Below, one piece after another: positions 12,301-27,600 of a DNA stretch of 64,000 bases; within the stretch, counting starts at the first letter, position 1; every line of letters starts with the position of its first letter. The DNA is from Glandiceps talaboti (lineage: Eukaryota; Hemichordata; Enteropneusta; Spengelidae), in the NCBI RefSeq assembly GCF_964340395.1, contig NC_135552.1:5200701-5264700 (forward strand), read 5' to 3'. The translations under genes were made by a program, and so were the position numbers. Under the pieces are notes generated by a model that searched no databases, was not told where the DNA came from, and saw only the letters and a program-made list of their open reading frames with translations.

Positions 12301-15300
12301 TTAGACAGTTCACTTACTGGTCTAGGTGACATTAAACTTGGACAGTTCACTTACTGGTCTAGGTGACATTAAACTTGGACAGTTCACTTACTGGTCTAGG
12401 TGACATTAAACTTGGACAGTTCACTTACTGGTCTAGGTGACATTAAACTTAGACAGTTCACTTACTGGTCTAGGTGACATTAAACTTAGACAGTTCACTT
12501 ACTGGTCTAGGTGACATTAAACTTGGACAGTTCACTTACTGGTCTAGGTGACATTAAACTTAGACAGTTCACTTACTGGTCTAGGTGACATTAAACTTGG
12601 ACAGTTCACTTACTGGTCTAGGTGACATTAAACTTGGACAGTTCACTTACTCGTCTAGGTGACATTAAACTTAAACAGTTCACTTACTGGTCTAGGTGAC
12701 ATTAAACTTGGACAGTTCACTAACTGGTCTAGGTGACATTAAACTTAGACAGTTCACTTACTAGTCTAGGTGACATTAAACTTAGACAGTTCACTTACTC
12801 GTCTAGGTGACATTCAACTTAGACAGTTCACTTACTAGTCTAGGTGACATTAAACTTAGACAGTTCACTTACTGGTCTAGGTGACATTAAACTTAGACAG
12901 TTCACTTACTGGTCTAGGTGACATTAAACTTAGACAGTTCACTTACTGGTCTAGGTGACATTAAACTTAGACAGTTCACTTACTCGTCTAGGTGACATTA
13001 ATCTTAGACAGTTCACTTACTCGTCTAGGTGACATTAAACTTAAACAGTTCACTTACTGGTCTAGGTGACATTACTCTTAGACAGTTCACTTACTGGTCT
13101 AGGTGACATTAAACTTGGACAGTTCACTTACTGGTCTAGGTGACATTAAACTTAGACAGTTCACTTACTGGTCTAGGTGACATTAAACTTAGACAGTTCA
13201 CTTACAGGTCTAGGTGACATTAAACTTGGAAAGTTCACTTACTAGTCTAGGTGACATTAAACTTGGACAGTTCACTTACTGGTCTAGGTGACATTAAACT
13301 TAGACAATTCACTTACTGGTCTAGGTGACATTAAACTTAGACAGTTCACTTACTGGTCTAGGTGACATTAAACTTAGACAGTTCACTTACTGGTCTAGGT
13401 GACATTAAACTTAGACAGTTCACTTACTGGTCTAGGTGACATTACTCTTAGACAGTTCACTTACTGGTCTAGGTGACATTAAACTTAGACAGTTCACTTA
13501 CTGGTCTAGGTGACATTAAACTTGGACAGTTCACTTACTGGTCTAGGTGACATTAAACTTAGACAGTTCACTTACTGGTCTAGGTGACATTAAACTTGGA
13601 CAATTCACTTACTGGTCTAGGTGACATTCAACTTAGACAGTTCACTTACTGGTCTAGGTGACATTAAACTTAGACAGTTCACTTACTGGTCTAGGTGACA
13701 TTAATCTTAGACAGTTCACTTACTGGTCTAGGTGACATTAAACTTGGACAGTTCACTTACTGGTCTAGGTGACATTAAACTTGGACAGTTCACTTACTGG
13801 TCTAGGTGACATTAAACTTAGACAGTTCACTTACTGGTCTAGGTGACATTAAACTTGGACAGTTCACTTACTGGTCTAGGTGACATTAAACTTGGACAGT
13901 TCACTTACTGGTCTAGGTGACATTAAACTTAGACAGTTCACTTACTGGTCTAGGTGACATTAAACTTAGACAGTTCACTTACTGGTCTAGGTGACATTAA
14001 ACTTAGACAGTTCACTTACTGGTCTAGGTGACATTAAACTTGGACAGTTCACTTACTGGTCTAGGTGACATTAAACTTGGACAGTTCACTTACTGGTCTA
14101 GGTGACATTAAACTTAGACAGTTCACTTACTGGTCTAGGTGACATTAAACTTAGACAGTTCACTTACTGGTCTAGGTGACATTAAACTAGGACAGTTCAC
14201 TTACTGGTCTAGGTGACATTAAACTTAGACAGTTCACTTACTGGTCTAGGTGACATTAAACTTAGACAGTTCACTTACTGGTCTAGGTGACATTAAACTT
14301 AGACAGTTCACTTACTGGTCTAGGTGACATTAAACTTAGACAGTTCACTTACTGGTCTAGGTGACATTAAACTTGGACAGTTCACTTACTGGTCTAGGTG
14401 ACATTAAACTTAGACAGTTCACTTACTGGTCTAGGTGACATTAAACTTAGACAGTTCACTTACTGGTCTAGGTGACATTAAACTTGGACAGTTCACTTAC
14501 TGGTCTAGGTGACATTAAACTTAGACAGTTCACTTACTGGTCTAGGTGATATTAAACTTAGACAGTTCACTTACTGGTCTAGGTGACATTACTCTTAGAC
14601 ATTTCACTTACTGGTCTAGGTGATATTAAACTTAGACAGCTCACTTACTGGTCTAGGTGACATTAAACTTGGACAGTTCACTTACTCGTCTAGGTGACAT
14701 TAAACTTAGACAGTTCACTTACTGGTCTAGGTGACATTAAACTTGGACAGTTCACTTACTGGTCTAGGTGACATTCAACTTAGACAGTTCACTTACTGGT
14801 CTAGGTGACATTAAACTTAGACAGTTCACTTACTGGTCTGGGTGACATTAAACTTGGACATTTCACTTACTGGTCTAGGTGACATTACTCTTAGACAGTT
14901 CACTTACTGGTCTAGGTGACATTAAACTTAGACAGTTCACTTACTGGTCTAGGTGACATTAAACTTAGACAGTTCACTTACTGGTCTAGGTGACATTAAA
15001 CTTAGACAGTTCACTTACTGGTCTAGGTGACATTAAACTTAGACAGTTCACTTACTCGTCTAGGTGACATTAAACTTAGACAGTTCACTTACTGGTCTAG
15101 GTGACATTAAACTTAGACAGTTCACTTACTAGTCTAGGTGACATTAAACTTAGACAGTTCACTTACTGGTCTAGGTGACATTAAACTTAGACAGTTCACT
15201 TACTAGTCTAGGTGACATTAAACTTAGACAGTTCACTTACTAGTCTAGGTGACATTAAACTTAGACAGTTCACTTACTGGTCTAGGTGACATTAAACTTA

Positions 15301-18300
15301 GACAGTTCACTTACTGGTCTAGGTGACATTAAACTTAGACAGTTCACTTACTAGTCTAGGTGACATTAAACTTGGACAATTCACTTACTAGTCTAGGTGA
15401 CATTAAACTTGGACAGTTCACTTACTGGTCTAGGTGACATTACTCTTAGACAGTTCACTTACTGGTCTAGGTGACATTAAACTTAGACAGTTCACTTACT
15501 GGTCTAGGTGACATTACTCTTAGACAGTTCACTTACTGGTCTAGGTGACATTAAACTTAGACAGTTCACTTACTGGTCTAGGTGACATTAAACTTAGACA
15601 GTTCACTTACTGGTCTGGGTGACATTAAACTTGGACAGTTCACTTACTCGTCTAGGTGACATTCAACTTAGACAGTTCACTTACTGGTCTAGGTGACATT
15701 AAACTTGGACAGTTCACTTACTGGTCTAGGTGACATTAAACTTAGACAGTTCACTTACTAGTCTAGGTGACATTAAACTTGGACAATTCACTTACTGGTC
15801 TAGGTGACATTAATCTTAGACAGTTCACTTACTGGTCTAGGTGACATTAAGCTTAGACAGTTCACTTACTGGTCTAGGTGACATTAAACTTAGACAGTTC
15901 ACTTACTGGTCTAGGTGACATTACTCTTAGACAGTTCACTTACTGGTCTAGGTGACATTAAACTTAGACAGTTCACTTACTGGTCTAGGTGACATTAAAC
16001 TTAGACAGTTCACTTACTGGTCTAGGTGACATTAATCTTAGACAGTTCACTTACTGGTCTAGGTGACATTAAACTTAGACAGTTCACTTACTGGTCTAGG
16101 TGACATTAAACTTAGACAGTTCACTTACTGGTCTAGGTGACATTACTCTTAGACAGTTCACTTACTGGTCTAGGTGACATTAAACTTAGACAGTTCACTT
16201 ACTGGTCTAGGTGACATTAAACTTAGACAGTTCACTTACTGGTCTAGGTGACATTAAACTTAGACAGTTCACTTACTGGTCTAGGTGACATTAAACTTGG
16301 ACAGTTCACTTACTGGTCTAGGTGACATTAAACTTAGACAGTTCACTTACTGGTCTAGGTGACATTAAACTTGGACAGTTCACTTACTGGTCTAGGTGAC
16401 ATTAAACTTGGACAGTTCACTTACTCGTCTAGGTGACATTAAACTTAAACAGTTCACTTACTGGTCTAGGTGACATTAAACTTGGACAGTTCACTAACTG
16501 GTCTAGGTGACATTAAACTTAGACAGTTCACTTACTAGTCTAGGTGACATTAAACTTAGACAGTTCACTTACTCGTCTAGGTGACATTCAACTTAGACAG
16601 TTCACTTACTAGTCTAGGTGACATTAAACTTAGACAGTTCACTTACTGGTCTAGGTGACATTACTCTTAGACAGTTCACTTACTGGTCTAGGTGACATTA
16701 AACTTGGACAGTTCACTTACTGGTCTAGGTGACATTAAACTTAGACAGTTCACTTACTGGTCTAGGTGACATTAAACTTAGACAGTTCACTTACTGGTCT
16801 AGGTGACATTAAACTTGGAAAGTTCACTTACTAGTCTAGGTGACATTAAACTTGGACAGTTCACTTACTGGTCTAGGTGACATTAAACTTAGACAATTCA
16901 CTTACTGGTCTAGGTGACATTAAACTTAGACAGTTCACTTACTGGTCTAGGTGACATTAAACTTAGACAGTTCACTTACTGGTCTAGGTGACATTAAACT
17001 TAGACAGTTCACTTACTGGTCTAGGTGACATTACTCTTAGACAGTTCACTTACTGGTCTAGGTGACATTAAACTTAGACAGTTCACTTACTGGTCTAGGT
17101 GACATTAAACTTGGACAGTTCACTTACTGGTCTAGGTGACATTAAACTTAGACAGTTCACTTACTGGTCTAGGTGACATTAAACTTGGACAATTCACTTA
17201 CTGGTCTAGGTGACATTCAACTTAGACAGTTCACTTACTGGTCTAGGTGACATTAAACTTAGACAGTTCACTTACTGGTCTAGGTGACATTAATCTTAGA
17301 CAGTTCACTTACTGGTCTAGGTGACATTAAACTTGGACAGTTCACTTACTGGTCTAGGTGACATTAAACTTAGACAGTTCACTTACTGGTCTAGGTGACA
17401 TTAAACTTGGACAGTTCACTTACTGGTCTAGGTGACATTAAACTTGGACAGTTCACTTACTGGTCTAGGTGACATTAAACTTAGACAGTTCACTTACTGG
17501 TCTAGGTGACATTAAACTTGGACAGTTCACTTACTGGTCTAGGTGACATTAAACTTGGACAGTTCACTTACTGGTCTAGGTGACATTAAACTTAGACAGT
17601 TCACTTACTGGTCTAGGTGACATTAAACTTAGACAGTTCACTTACTGGTCTAGGTGACATTAAACTTAGACAGTTCACTTACTGGTCTAGGTGACATTAA
17701 ACTTAGACAGTTCACTTACTGGTCTAGGTGACATTAAACTTAGACAGTTCACTTACTGGTCTAGGTGACATTAAACTTGGACAGTTCACTTACTGGTCTA
17801 GGTGACATTAAACTTGGACAATTCACTTACTGGTCTAGGTGACATTAAACTTAGACAGTTCACTTACTGGTCTAGGTGACATTAATCTTAGACAGTTCAC
17901 TTACTGGTCTAGGTGACATTAAACTTAGACAGTTCACTTACTGGTCTAGGTGACATTAAACTTAGACAGTTCACTTACTGGTCTAGGTGACATTAAACTT
18001 AGACAGTTCACTTACTGGTCTAGGTGACATTAAACTTAGACAGTTCACTTACTGGTCTAGGTGACATTCAACTTAGACAGTTCACTTACTGGTCTAGGTG
18101 ACATTAAACTTGGACAGTTCACTTACTGGTCTAGGTGACATTAAACTTGGACAGTTCACTTACTGGTCTAGGTGACATTAAACTTAGACAGTTCACTTAC
18201 TGGTCTAGGTGACATTAAACTTAGACAGTTCACTTACTGGTCTAGGTGACATTAAACTTGGACAGTTCACTTACTGGTCTAGGTGACATTAAACTTAGAC

Positions 18301-21300
18301 AGTTCACTTACTGGTCTAGGTGACATTAAATTTAGACAGTTCACTTACTGGTCTAGGTGACATTAAACTTGGACAGTTCACTTACTGGTCTAGGTGACAT
18401 TAAACTTAGACAGTTCACTTACTGGTCTAGGTGACATTACTCTTAGACAGTTCACTTACTGGTCTAGGTGACATTAAACTTAGACAGTTCACTTACTGGT
18501 CTAGGTGACATTAAACTTAGACAGTTCACTTACTGGTCTAGGTGACATTAAACTTAGACAGTTCACTTACTGGTCTAGGTGACATTAAACTTAGACAGTT
18601 CACTTACTGGTCTAGGTGACATTAAACTTGGACAGTTCACTTACTGGTCTAGGTGACATTAAACTTGGACAGTTCACTTACTGGTCTAGGTGACATTAAA
18701 CTTGGACAGTTCACTTACTGGTCTAGGTGACATTAAACTTGGTCTACGTCTGGCTTTCTCTTTCTTTTCTTTCTCTTCCTCTTCAAACTTCCTCAGATCA
18801 AATTCTATTTCACTTGCAAGCTGACGATCTGCTGCCAGGATGTCTAAAGAAGGAGAAAGGCATACTATGTCAACATTGAACTTGAAGCATGCACACTGCA
18901 GACAATGTTTACTTTATTTTATCAATCACAGGTTTGTTTAAATTTACTCTTTAGAATTACCACCGGCTGTTTTGGTAAATATCCTTTGCATACGTGTCTA
19001 TTCTACTAGGTTATCATTTATATACAGCTGGGTTGACTGCGACTATGTGATAGTTAAAATCTTGCCCAAGGACTTTAGCAAGAAACAGATGGAAGTGGCA
19101 AGGCTTGAACAGGTAACGTGCAGAGTCAGAGCAGCCATCATAATTCCAAAAAAAAACAATTATTTAGTGGTTATCTAACTGTGAAGACAGACTTTGGTTT
19201 ATTCTATACTTGCATGCATGATGTAATATTACTATTTTTTTTATTAGTCTTGTTACAAGACCTCAGATCTACAATGGGAAGGTTGCCAAACAATGGCTGA
19301 CCATGAACTTCAGACAAGCTCTTGATGTCACCTTGTGACCTGTGGTCACTTTTGAAGTCTGCAGAAATGGCCGAGGGTCTAAAAGCTTTACTAATGTTAT
19401 TTTAGATTCTATTCAGATCTGTGAGAACAAAGTCAATCAATAAGATAGATGACTTGTTATGATACACTTGTGTCACATGACAGTGCAGCCCAACACTGAC
19501 CTTTAACCTCATTCTTGTAATCTTTCATAACTTCAGCTAAATATAACATCAGTTCTTTCAGAACTGGTGACCGATGTTTCTCAAGCTGAAAAAAATGTAA
19601 AACAATCATGACAATTTAGAGTTACAAGTATCAGTTTGTGAAATGTTCAAATGTGTTAGAAAAGTTTGCTAGGCAATACTTGTATTGTGAGTCCATGGTA
19701 TTTCTGGTAAATTCTGGGGTTTTTTGTATAACAATTATTGTGTATTTTTTTTATAAATATTTGTAAATTTTTGTATAAAAAATTCTATACACTACAGTCG
19801 ATCAATAACTGTAACTCAATGCATAACAAATTACATTCTGTTTCCCATTACTGCTCAGTGGCTCTATTTGATACAACAATGCAGAAACCAACAAGAAACT
19901 GCATGTTCTGCACTAAGATAGCAATCAGTGAATCACAATCAATTACTTGTTACATTTTGTCTAAATGAAATAAACCATGCAAATATACATGGGCACCGTA
20001 CCAGTGTTTTGATGTTTGCATTTGATGTCTGCATCCTGGGTCTGCAATGGTGGCACATTAGTTCATTTTATTTGGACAAAATGTTACAAGAAACTGTATT
20101 CATTCAATTTTGCTATCTTAAAGTGTAGAATGTGCAGTTTCTTATTGGTTTCAGCTTGGTTGTATCAAAAAGATCCAATGAACACCAACATGAAACAGAG
20201 TAATATTGAATAGTATATTATAATCTGAACCACAGCAGTCTGCCTAACTATAAATACATGCAGTTCAGTTCCCTGCTTAATTGATTGCTCTTCAGAATGG
20301 ATTCTGTATGTTTGTATTATGGAAGTATCAACAAAGGTTGTATCAAACAGAGCTGTTGAGCAGTTATTTGAAATGGGTTTAAATGTACCAATACAAAAGT
20401 ACTAGTAATCCAAAAATTATTTTTTGTACTGAATACATTTAAATTGTTATCCATAATCAGAGAATCTGAAAACCCCAATAATTGCATGAAGCACTTTCAG
20501 TGAAGACAAACACACATAGGTACTTGATTTCACCTCCTGACTCACAGTTCAAATTAATTTGAGACCAATAGCCTCTTCATATTTTTGCTGTTTGAGATGT
20601 TTCTGATAAATGCAACACTATCAAGGGGTTATTGAACTCATGCTTTCTGCTGCACTTTTACTCGCTAGAGTTGTAAAATGTACAACTGCAGTTATGCAAG
20701 AACTTGCTCATATATAATGCAGGCCTTTCCAAAATTTGTCATGGTGGCACTCTACTTCCTGTCTGTGTGTACCTTGGGGTTATACATGGTATAGGTTAAC
20801 CAGTTAATCATACAGCACTGCTGCTTGATGTCCGAACAATACAAGAGATATCCCTGAGTTACACTTCTACAGAATACCAAGGGACAATGAGGTGATGATA
20901 TCCCAACTTTGAGTGAGGGCGCTGTACTCTCAATTTCTTGTTTGCAGTCTGGAAAGGCCTATACACTGAGTATGCTAACATTCTGTCTATTAAAGTCTAG
21001 TGAACTAATTTACCATATCCTTAAATACATTCATCAGGTCTGCAGAATTGCCGGAGGGTCTAAAAGCTTCACTAATGTTATTTCAGATTCTATTCTGATC
21101 TATGAGAACAAAGTCAATGAATCAATAAGATAGACGACTTGTGTCACATGACAGTGCAGCCCAACACTGACTTTTGACCTCATTTTTGTAATCTTTCACG
21201 ACTTCAGCTAAATATAAGTAATGATTAGATCTTGTATAATGACCAAGTGTTCTAATAACTTAGGAGTAACTGTCTGGCACTAAAGCCAGCAAACAACAGT

Positions 21301-24300
21301 TTGACAAAAACCTGTCGACCTGAACAGGTGAAATGTTATTTGTGAGTAATTAGAACCTATGGTTATGATACAAGTAGACCACTAAGTCTAAGAAACATTT
21401 ATGATTCTACAATCTTCAGCTAGTTCTCCAAGACTAATTTTTACTAATTACCAGACTGGCACACAGTGTTCATGTAAGCAGAGTTTAGTCACTACTTATT
21501 TTTTGCGTCTTGGTTTTCCTTTAAAAAAATGGAACTAAGTCTTTAAGCAAACATTTCCAGGCTTATGGTATAGTAAGAATCAATTATTCTAAACTCACCA
21601 TGTGTTTCAATGATATAATAATAGGTACAATATTCTCAATCACATTCTTCTTGACAGCAAGGCTAATAACCGCAGTCTTGATTTTATGTTCGGCAGCTCC
21701 TGCCATGTCCATGTCTCCGTCTTCTGCATCATCAGTAGGTTTCCTTTTCAAGGATTTCAACTTAATTTCCTGGTGTTCAAAAATCATAGACAAAGATTAA
21801 CCGGCAATTATGACAAGTTTGTATGACCAATACATATTACTCCTGCGAGATTCAGAATGTTCATGGACTGTGGGTTCATACTTACAGTAATTAAATTTCT
21901 ACTCACAGAGTCAAAATATTCTTGGAAGTGAATCTAAAATTTTCATTGACTAATGTCAGCATCGTCAGTGTTTTCTACTCATCCAGTAAAAAAAACATCA
22001 CAACTCAAACACTAACTAAACACTGCAGTGACATTACCTTGGAAGCAAGCACCGTTAAGGCATCTTTAAGAAGATCACAAGAGTCTTCATCATATGGTAT
22101 CACATTCTCGACGACACCTCCTAAGATCTGTACAAACATGATAAAAATAATATGACAATAAACAACTTAGTACATTTGGTAGGTAGTATAGTATAGTATA
22201 GTGACCACTTTATTAACATGCTTTGATACAGACATTAACAATAGAGAACTTGCAATCCAAACTGAGCATGCTCAGACGCCAAGGACTATCATGGCATTAT
22301 CTATGTTTATCGTAATAGCTCGCACAGCGGCAGCAAAGCTGCCGCATAGCGGCTCAATGACTAGTACGCATGCACGTCGTATATCGTGATGACATAGCGC
22401 AGTTTAATTTCCAGGTTGTGGAAGTGTAGTTTTGACATTTACATGTATATTGTCGATAATTGATTTTTTTACATGTTCTAAAAAGAATAACTACTTTCCT
22501 ATGTTTGTTGGTACAGTAACATTCCTAAATCATCCAGTTGAATTGAGAAATCATGATGTTCGGCAAGATGTCAACAAAACATTTGTCCAAAGACCAACGT
22601 ACGTTGGTGGAGGGTCTATGATAAGTTGGCTGATTGAAAATGAACAATATTAAGTTTTTGAAACCAACAACTGCATAGAGTGTTGACTTTCTTTACTACT
22701 CGTCCATGTCAGAGACTTAGATGTCATTCAAAAAAATACATTTTGATGGTCAATACCCCTGGAAAATGACCCAAATCAAGTGTATCAACCCTGGCCCAGG
22801 CAGCCGGTCACAAATGAATCTACCCTGCGCGAGCTTATGGGCTTTGCCTAGTTATGATATTACCTAATCTGGAGCTACTGATAAAATTAACCTCCCACAA
22901 AGATCAGGGTGACTATGAATGGATCATTCCTGGTTATAAACAATGTAACAATATTGTCTACAATGCTAATTGATTAGTATTTATTATCACATTTCCCATG
23001 ATGCAACATTCAACATGGCGGGTTTGTAAGTTCCCTCAGTCTGCTTGAATCAATTACCAGCTTCTATCCATTCTGTAATCAATATTGAATTTTTTTGATC
23101 AAACAGGATATTTCTTATCTTGTGCCAGTCTTACTTGTACATCGCCAACAGCCATAACTGATACTAAAGACAGTATTTTTTATACCTTCAACATAACTTA
23201 AATTAGTAATGTATTCTGCAATTAATTATTGTTCCATGTTTGTATGACTTTTCAAATCAAATAACTTTTAATTTATTTCTCTGAAACCACAGCTACAACT
23301 TATGTTGACATATAAAGTTGGAAGTATTCTTTGATATTTTGCCGAAGTATCAGTTCTTACCTCTTGACACAGTTTGGCAGTCAGTTGAAATCTGTGTTCA
23401 TCACTCATTTGATCCAGTAAGAATCTGTAAATAACCATTCTCTTGGCAGCATTTCCTTTACCCTTCAGTGAAAACAGCTTCTTCTCTCGCTCACTTTGAG
23501 AAAACTTATTAAATACTAAAAAAAAGAAGGGAGAAAAGAGATTGATAATCTCAGTTAAAAGAAAGACTGAGATTTCCTCTTTTATATAAACTTAATACAC
23601 TATGATCTGTCGGTCATCAAAAAAACAAACGATTGCATCATTTGGCCACTAGAGGGTGCTGTTTGGAAACGTTTCTAAAATGGCAAAATCATTTTGACCT
23701 GTATTCAAAAGAATTGTATGACGACGCCTGATTTATTTCTTGATTCTAACTGAGAACAGGTTTCAGTGTTTGTGATTGAAAAAACATCGAAAATTTACAT
23801 TTATATTCAAGGAGCATACTACATTAAACGTACAAAATACGAAATACTATATATGACAGAACCCCAAGACACACGAGTGAAAGTGTGATGTACTTGGGGT
23901 ATTTGCACGAGTGCTTGCAGTGTTCTCTGCGTCATTACTTTACACTCGTGAAAGTGCAGCAGAAAACACTGCAAGCACTCATACAAATACCCCTGAGTAC
24001 CCACACTTACACTCACATGTCATGGGTTTCTGTTATTATTACATGTTTATCCCAAACACATTTCTGTAAAAATGGCACTGTGCAATCACAAACTTTTGTG
24101 TAGAATGAAAGACCGCGTCCTCATTTGTATGCAATACTACTTACCACTATGTTTGCTGTATTCATTAAAATAGAAAAGACACTCTACAAAGTGGTTGAAA
24201 AACATCAATGGATGTCGGTTTCCTAGGAAGGTACCCAGACAGAACTCGCCTGTAAAGACAAATTTCACATACTCAAACAGCCGTAATCAGATATGAAATG

Positions 24301-24585
24301 AATATCCTACCATGCATTGCAATTTTATTTGATTATTATTGAAGTTTATTTATATTTCAGGCTAGATATAAACTGAAAAGTGCCCACATTGGTATTGGGC
24401 CATCATCTGTTATTAACACATGTATGTAGATTGAGCCAAAACAACACACTTTTTTTTATAAAACTATAACTTACTGCATTCATGGTATTTTGCACATCAT
24501 GGAAATGCTTGCACATCGATTTGCACACAGGTATGCTATCACGTTTGTTTTGGATATTGCACTGCTGTGTAAAGACCAATAGTAT

Positions 24586-24620
<35 letters not shown>

Positions 24621-27600
24621 GACAGACATACACACACATACACAGACAAACATACAGACACACACACATACACACACAGACACACACACTCACACACACA
24701 CACAAGTAATCAGTGGTACACATATGTAATAATGCCTAGTTAGAATCCATACCAAATTGTTTAATTTCAGTAATGGGATCCACTAACGATGAAATGAATC
24801 TGAAGAATAAGACACCCTTCCATTTGATGTAATCCTCCTGCAATGTATAACAGTATTATCAAGTGAACTCAGCTGCAGTGACCTGTAATGGTATAGTTAC
24901 TGTGTTATGGACACCTAATTACTGTGTTTAATAGAGTTTTAACCGACAATGACAAATCCTTCAATCTTTGCATAATATAATACAGAGCAATATAATTTTA
25001 AAGTGATAAAGTTACATCAATCCCCTGATGGCTCCAGTATAACTATAACTTGAAATAGCAGGAGGAAGTAGTCAAATATACGACCCCATTATCAACATAG
25101 TTTGAGGTTTGTCTAAGAGTTCATTTTTTTCCTGGATTAGGAATATTGAAAAGATGTAATCTATAATCTAAGGATATGTTACTGTGTTCATGTTTAATAC
25201 TTCTTGTACCCTGCACAAGGGAGTTGTTCATGTTCGAATGACTTTTTTAGCATTGGATCTTGTACATACCTGCAGTAGACGTGTGAGCTGAGTCAGGGTT
25301 TGTTTTCTAACCAATGGATTCTCATCCTTTACACAGGCAGCAATGCTAGTAATATATCTATCTACCAGACTAGGGTACCTGTATATGAAAAATACAGCAA
25401 ATAATTTCATTTATACAAAACTATCATGATTGTACAATGCCATATTTTTTTTATTTAATGGCTCTATAGCAGTGACTCTATATCCATCTGTCTCAAGTCA
25501 CAACATAGAGGAGATTTCATAAATTTTCAACAAGTACAATATATTTGATCTGATTTTGAATGAGAACTCAGGTAGATTTAATGTACATATAGTCAGACTG
25601 CACTTTCAAAAGTGCTGAGTTTCCCTTTGAGAACTGTGTGCTGTATAATAAACTACAATGTAGTTTCTCTCTGTCTAGAGTACAGTGCAAGAGCAAATAT
25701 CCTGTAAGCAGAGTATAATCATACAATATGCAATCATTATGAGATATACAATTTTCAAAAGCTGAGTCAACTGGACTTCCATTGGTATAAATGCCCAGGT
25801 TCCTTATCAGATTAAATATACATTATCCTCAGCAGAAAAAAACCCAATAAATTCAATATAATTCAATAAACATAATCATGAAGTCCAACATACAATGTAT
25901 TGTCATCCAGGGCACACCATTTACTCTACAGCTATGTGACCATGGTAATTTTCTCCATTAACCCTAACTTATTGCCTTGGTAGTGTATATTCACTATATG
26001 GTTCTAAGGTTCTTGGGTTAACAACACAAAATCCAAATGCAAACCAAGCAGTGTTCTCGCATAACAAAGTAACAAGGGCACTAAGCCCTATTGTTAGGTT
26101 ACTAAAATGTAGTGGTTTGGTGGAGTATCACTTTTATTTACAAAAGTGGTATGCGAAACAACTACATTTTATGCAAAAATGGTATCAAACCTCCAGCTCA
26201 TCCAAATTCTCCCTCGGACTACAGAAGGTTTTACTGATCTCGCGGGCCGTTTTGTGAACAAATTCTGGGGAAACACTGTCAATTAAGTCAATCAACTCAC
26301 CGCACACATAGATCACACATGATAATGACTGCATTATTACGTATAGACGGTGATGTTGAGTCTTCTAGTTCCTTGGCTAGCAGTGCAATTGTACGTTTGG
26401 CAAGACTTTCATCAACCAAGCACATTTTTCCAAGTGTATTCAATGCAAATGCCTGTACTCTGTCCGACAGGTTAGAGTTTTGCAGCTGACTTAGAAGGAT
26501 TTGACCACTCTGGGTAGCTTGAGATGACTGGGTCTGCTGTGAACTTTGAACTAAAGAATGAACAGATATTAAAACATATAACAAAGATAAATGATTATGA
26601 TGTAAAATGGTCTGGTCATTATGAGAAGAAGATGATGATGATCATGATGATGATCATTGTGGTGATGACGATAATGGTGATGATCATGTTGGTGGTGATG
26701 ATGATGATGATGGTGGTGGTGGTGATGATGATGATTATGGTGGTGGTGATGATGATGATGGTGGTGATGATCATGGTGGTCATGATAATGGTGGTGGTAG
26801 TGGTGAGGATGGTGGTGGTGGTGGTGGTAATGATGGTGATGGTGAGGATGATGATGTTGATGGTGATGATGATGAGTTGACGACAACAAAAATGATGACA
26901 AAATTGGTAATGGTGATCATCATAATTCATTTAAAACTTTTATACTTTAAATTTATACAAAATAGAAAATATGTTATCATGTGAAATTATAATTCTGGAT
27001 TAAAAGAGAAAAGAGTGAAATAACAAAATACAAAACAATCTCATCTCATCATTAACATCTCATCATGTAATGACTTACTTGAGGCAGCTATCTTTGGTCC
27101 AGCAAGGATTGATAAAACCAAGGTTTTGATACGTTTTGGTACTTTATCTGGAGCAAGCTGAAAGAATGAAATCAGTCAATGAAATCATCAATAGACAAGG
27201 ATTTTCTCCAAAAATGCTTTAATCAGTATTAACTGATAAATTAACCAGCAACAATGCAGAGTAAATCATTACATTCAGAATATATATATGTGCATTCAGT
27301 TCTATCCTGAATGTTCTCCTGGTAACTAAAAGTTAGTTTTGTAAAAAGACCTCAGATCTGCACTCAGAAGATTGCCGAACAAAAACTGTGGCATGGATGA
27401 CCAGTACCACTGGTGCATAGTCCATTCAGGCAAGCCCTTGATAGTGCATTTGGTGACTATGCAACCTGTGCATGGGTCTAGCAGTTACAAGGGTAGACTA
27501 GCTAAAAGTGTACTGCATTGCTCACTTACAAATGTAATACATCAATTCTTATTTCTTATCAATATAAAACGTCATGGGTATGACTTTTGAAAATTTGTTT

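Noticed and set aside
11466-18742. CRISPR-like array
   Set aside because: Units are contiguous with no unique spacers, and the context is an animal intron.
22190-22400. GTATA run followed by a GC-richer CGCACAGCGG stretch as a promoter
   Set aside because: No gene starts here and it lies inside an intron; probably a repeat fragment.
26524-26930. Open frames over the GAT/GTG tract
   Set aside because: Low-complexity trinucleotide repeat, open in several phases on both strands.
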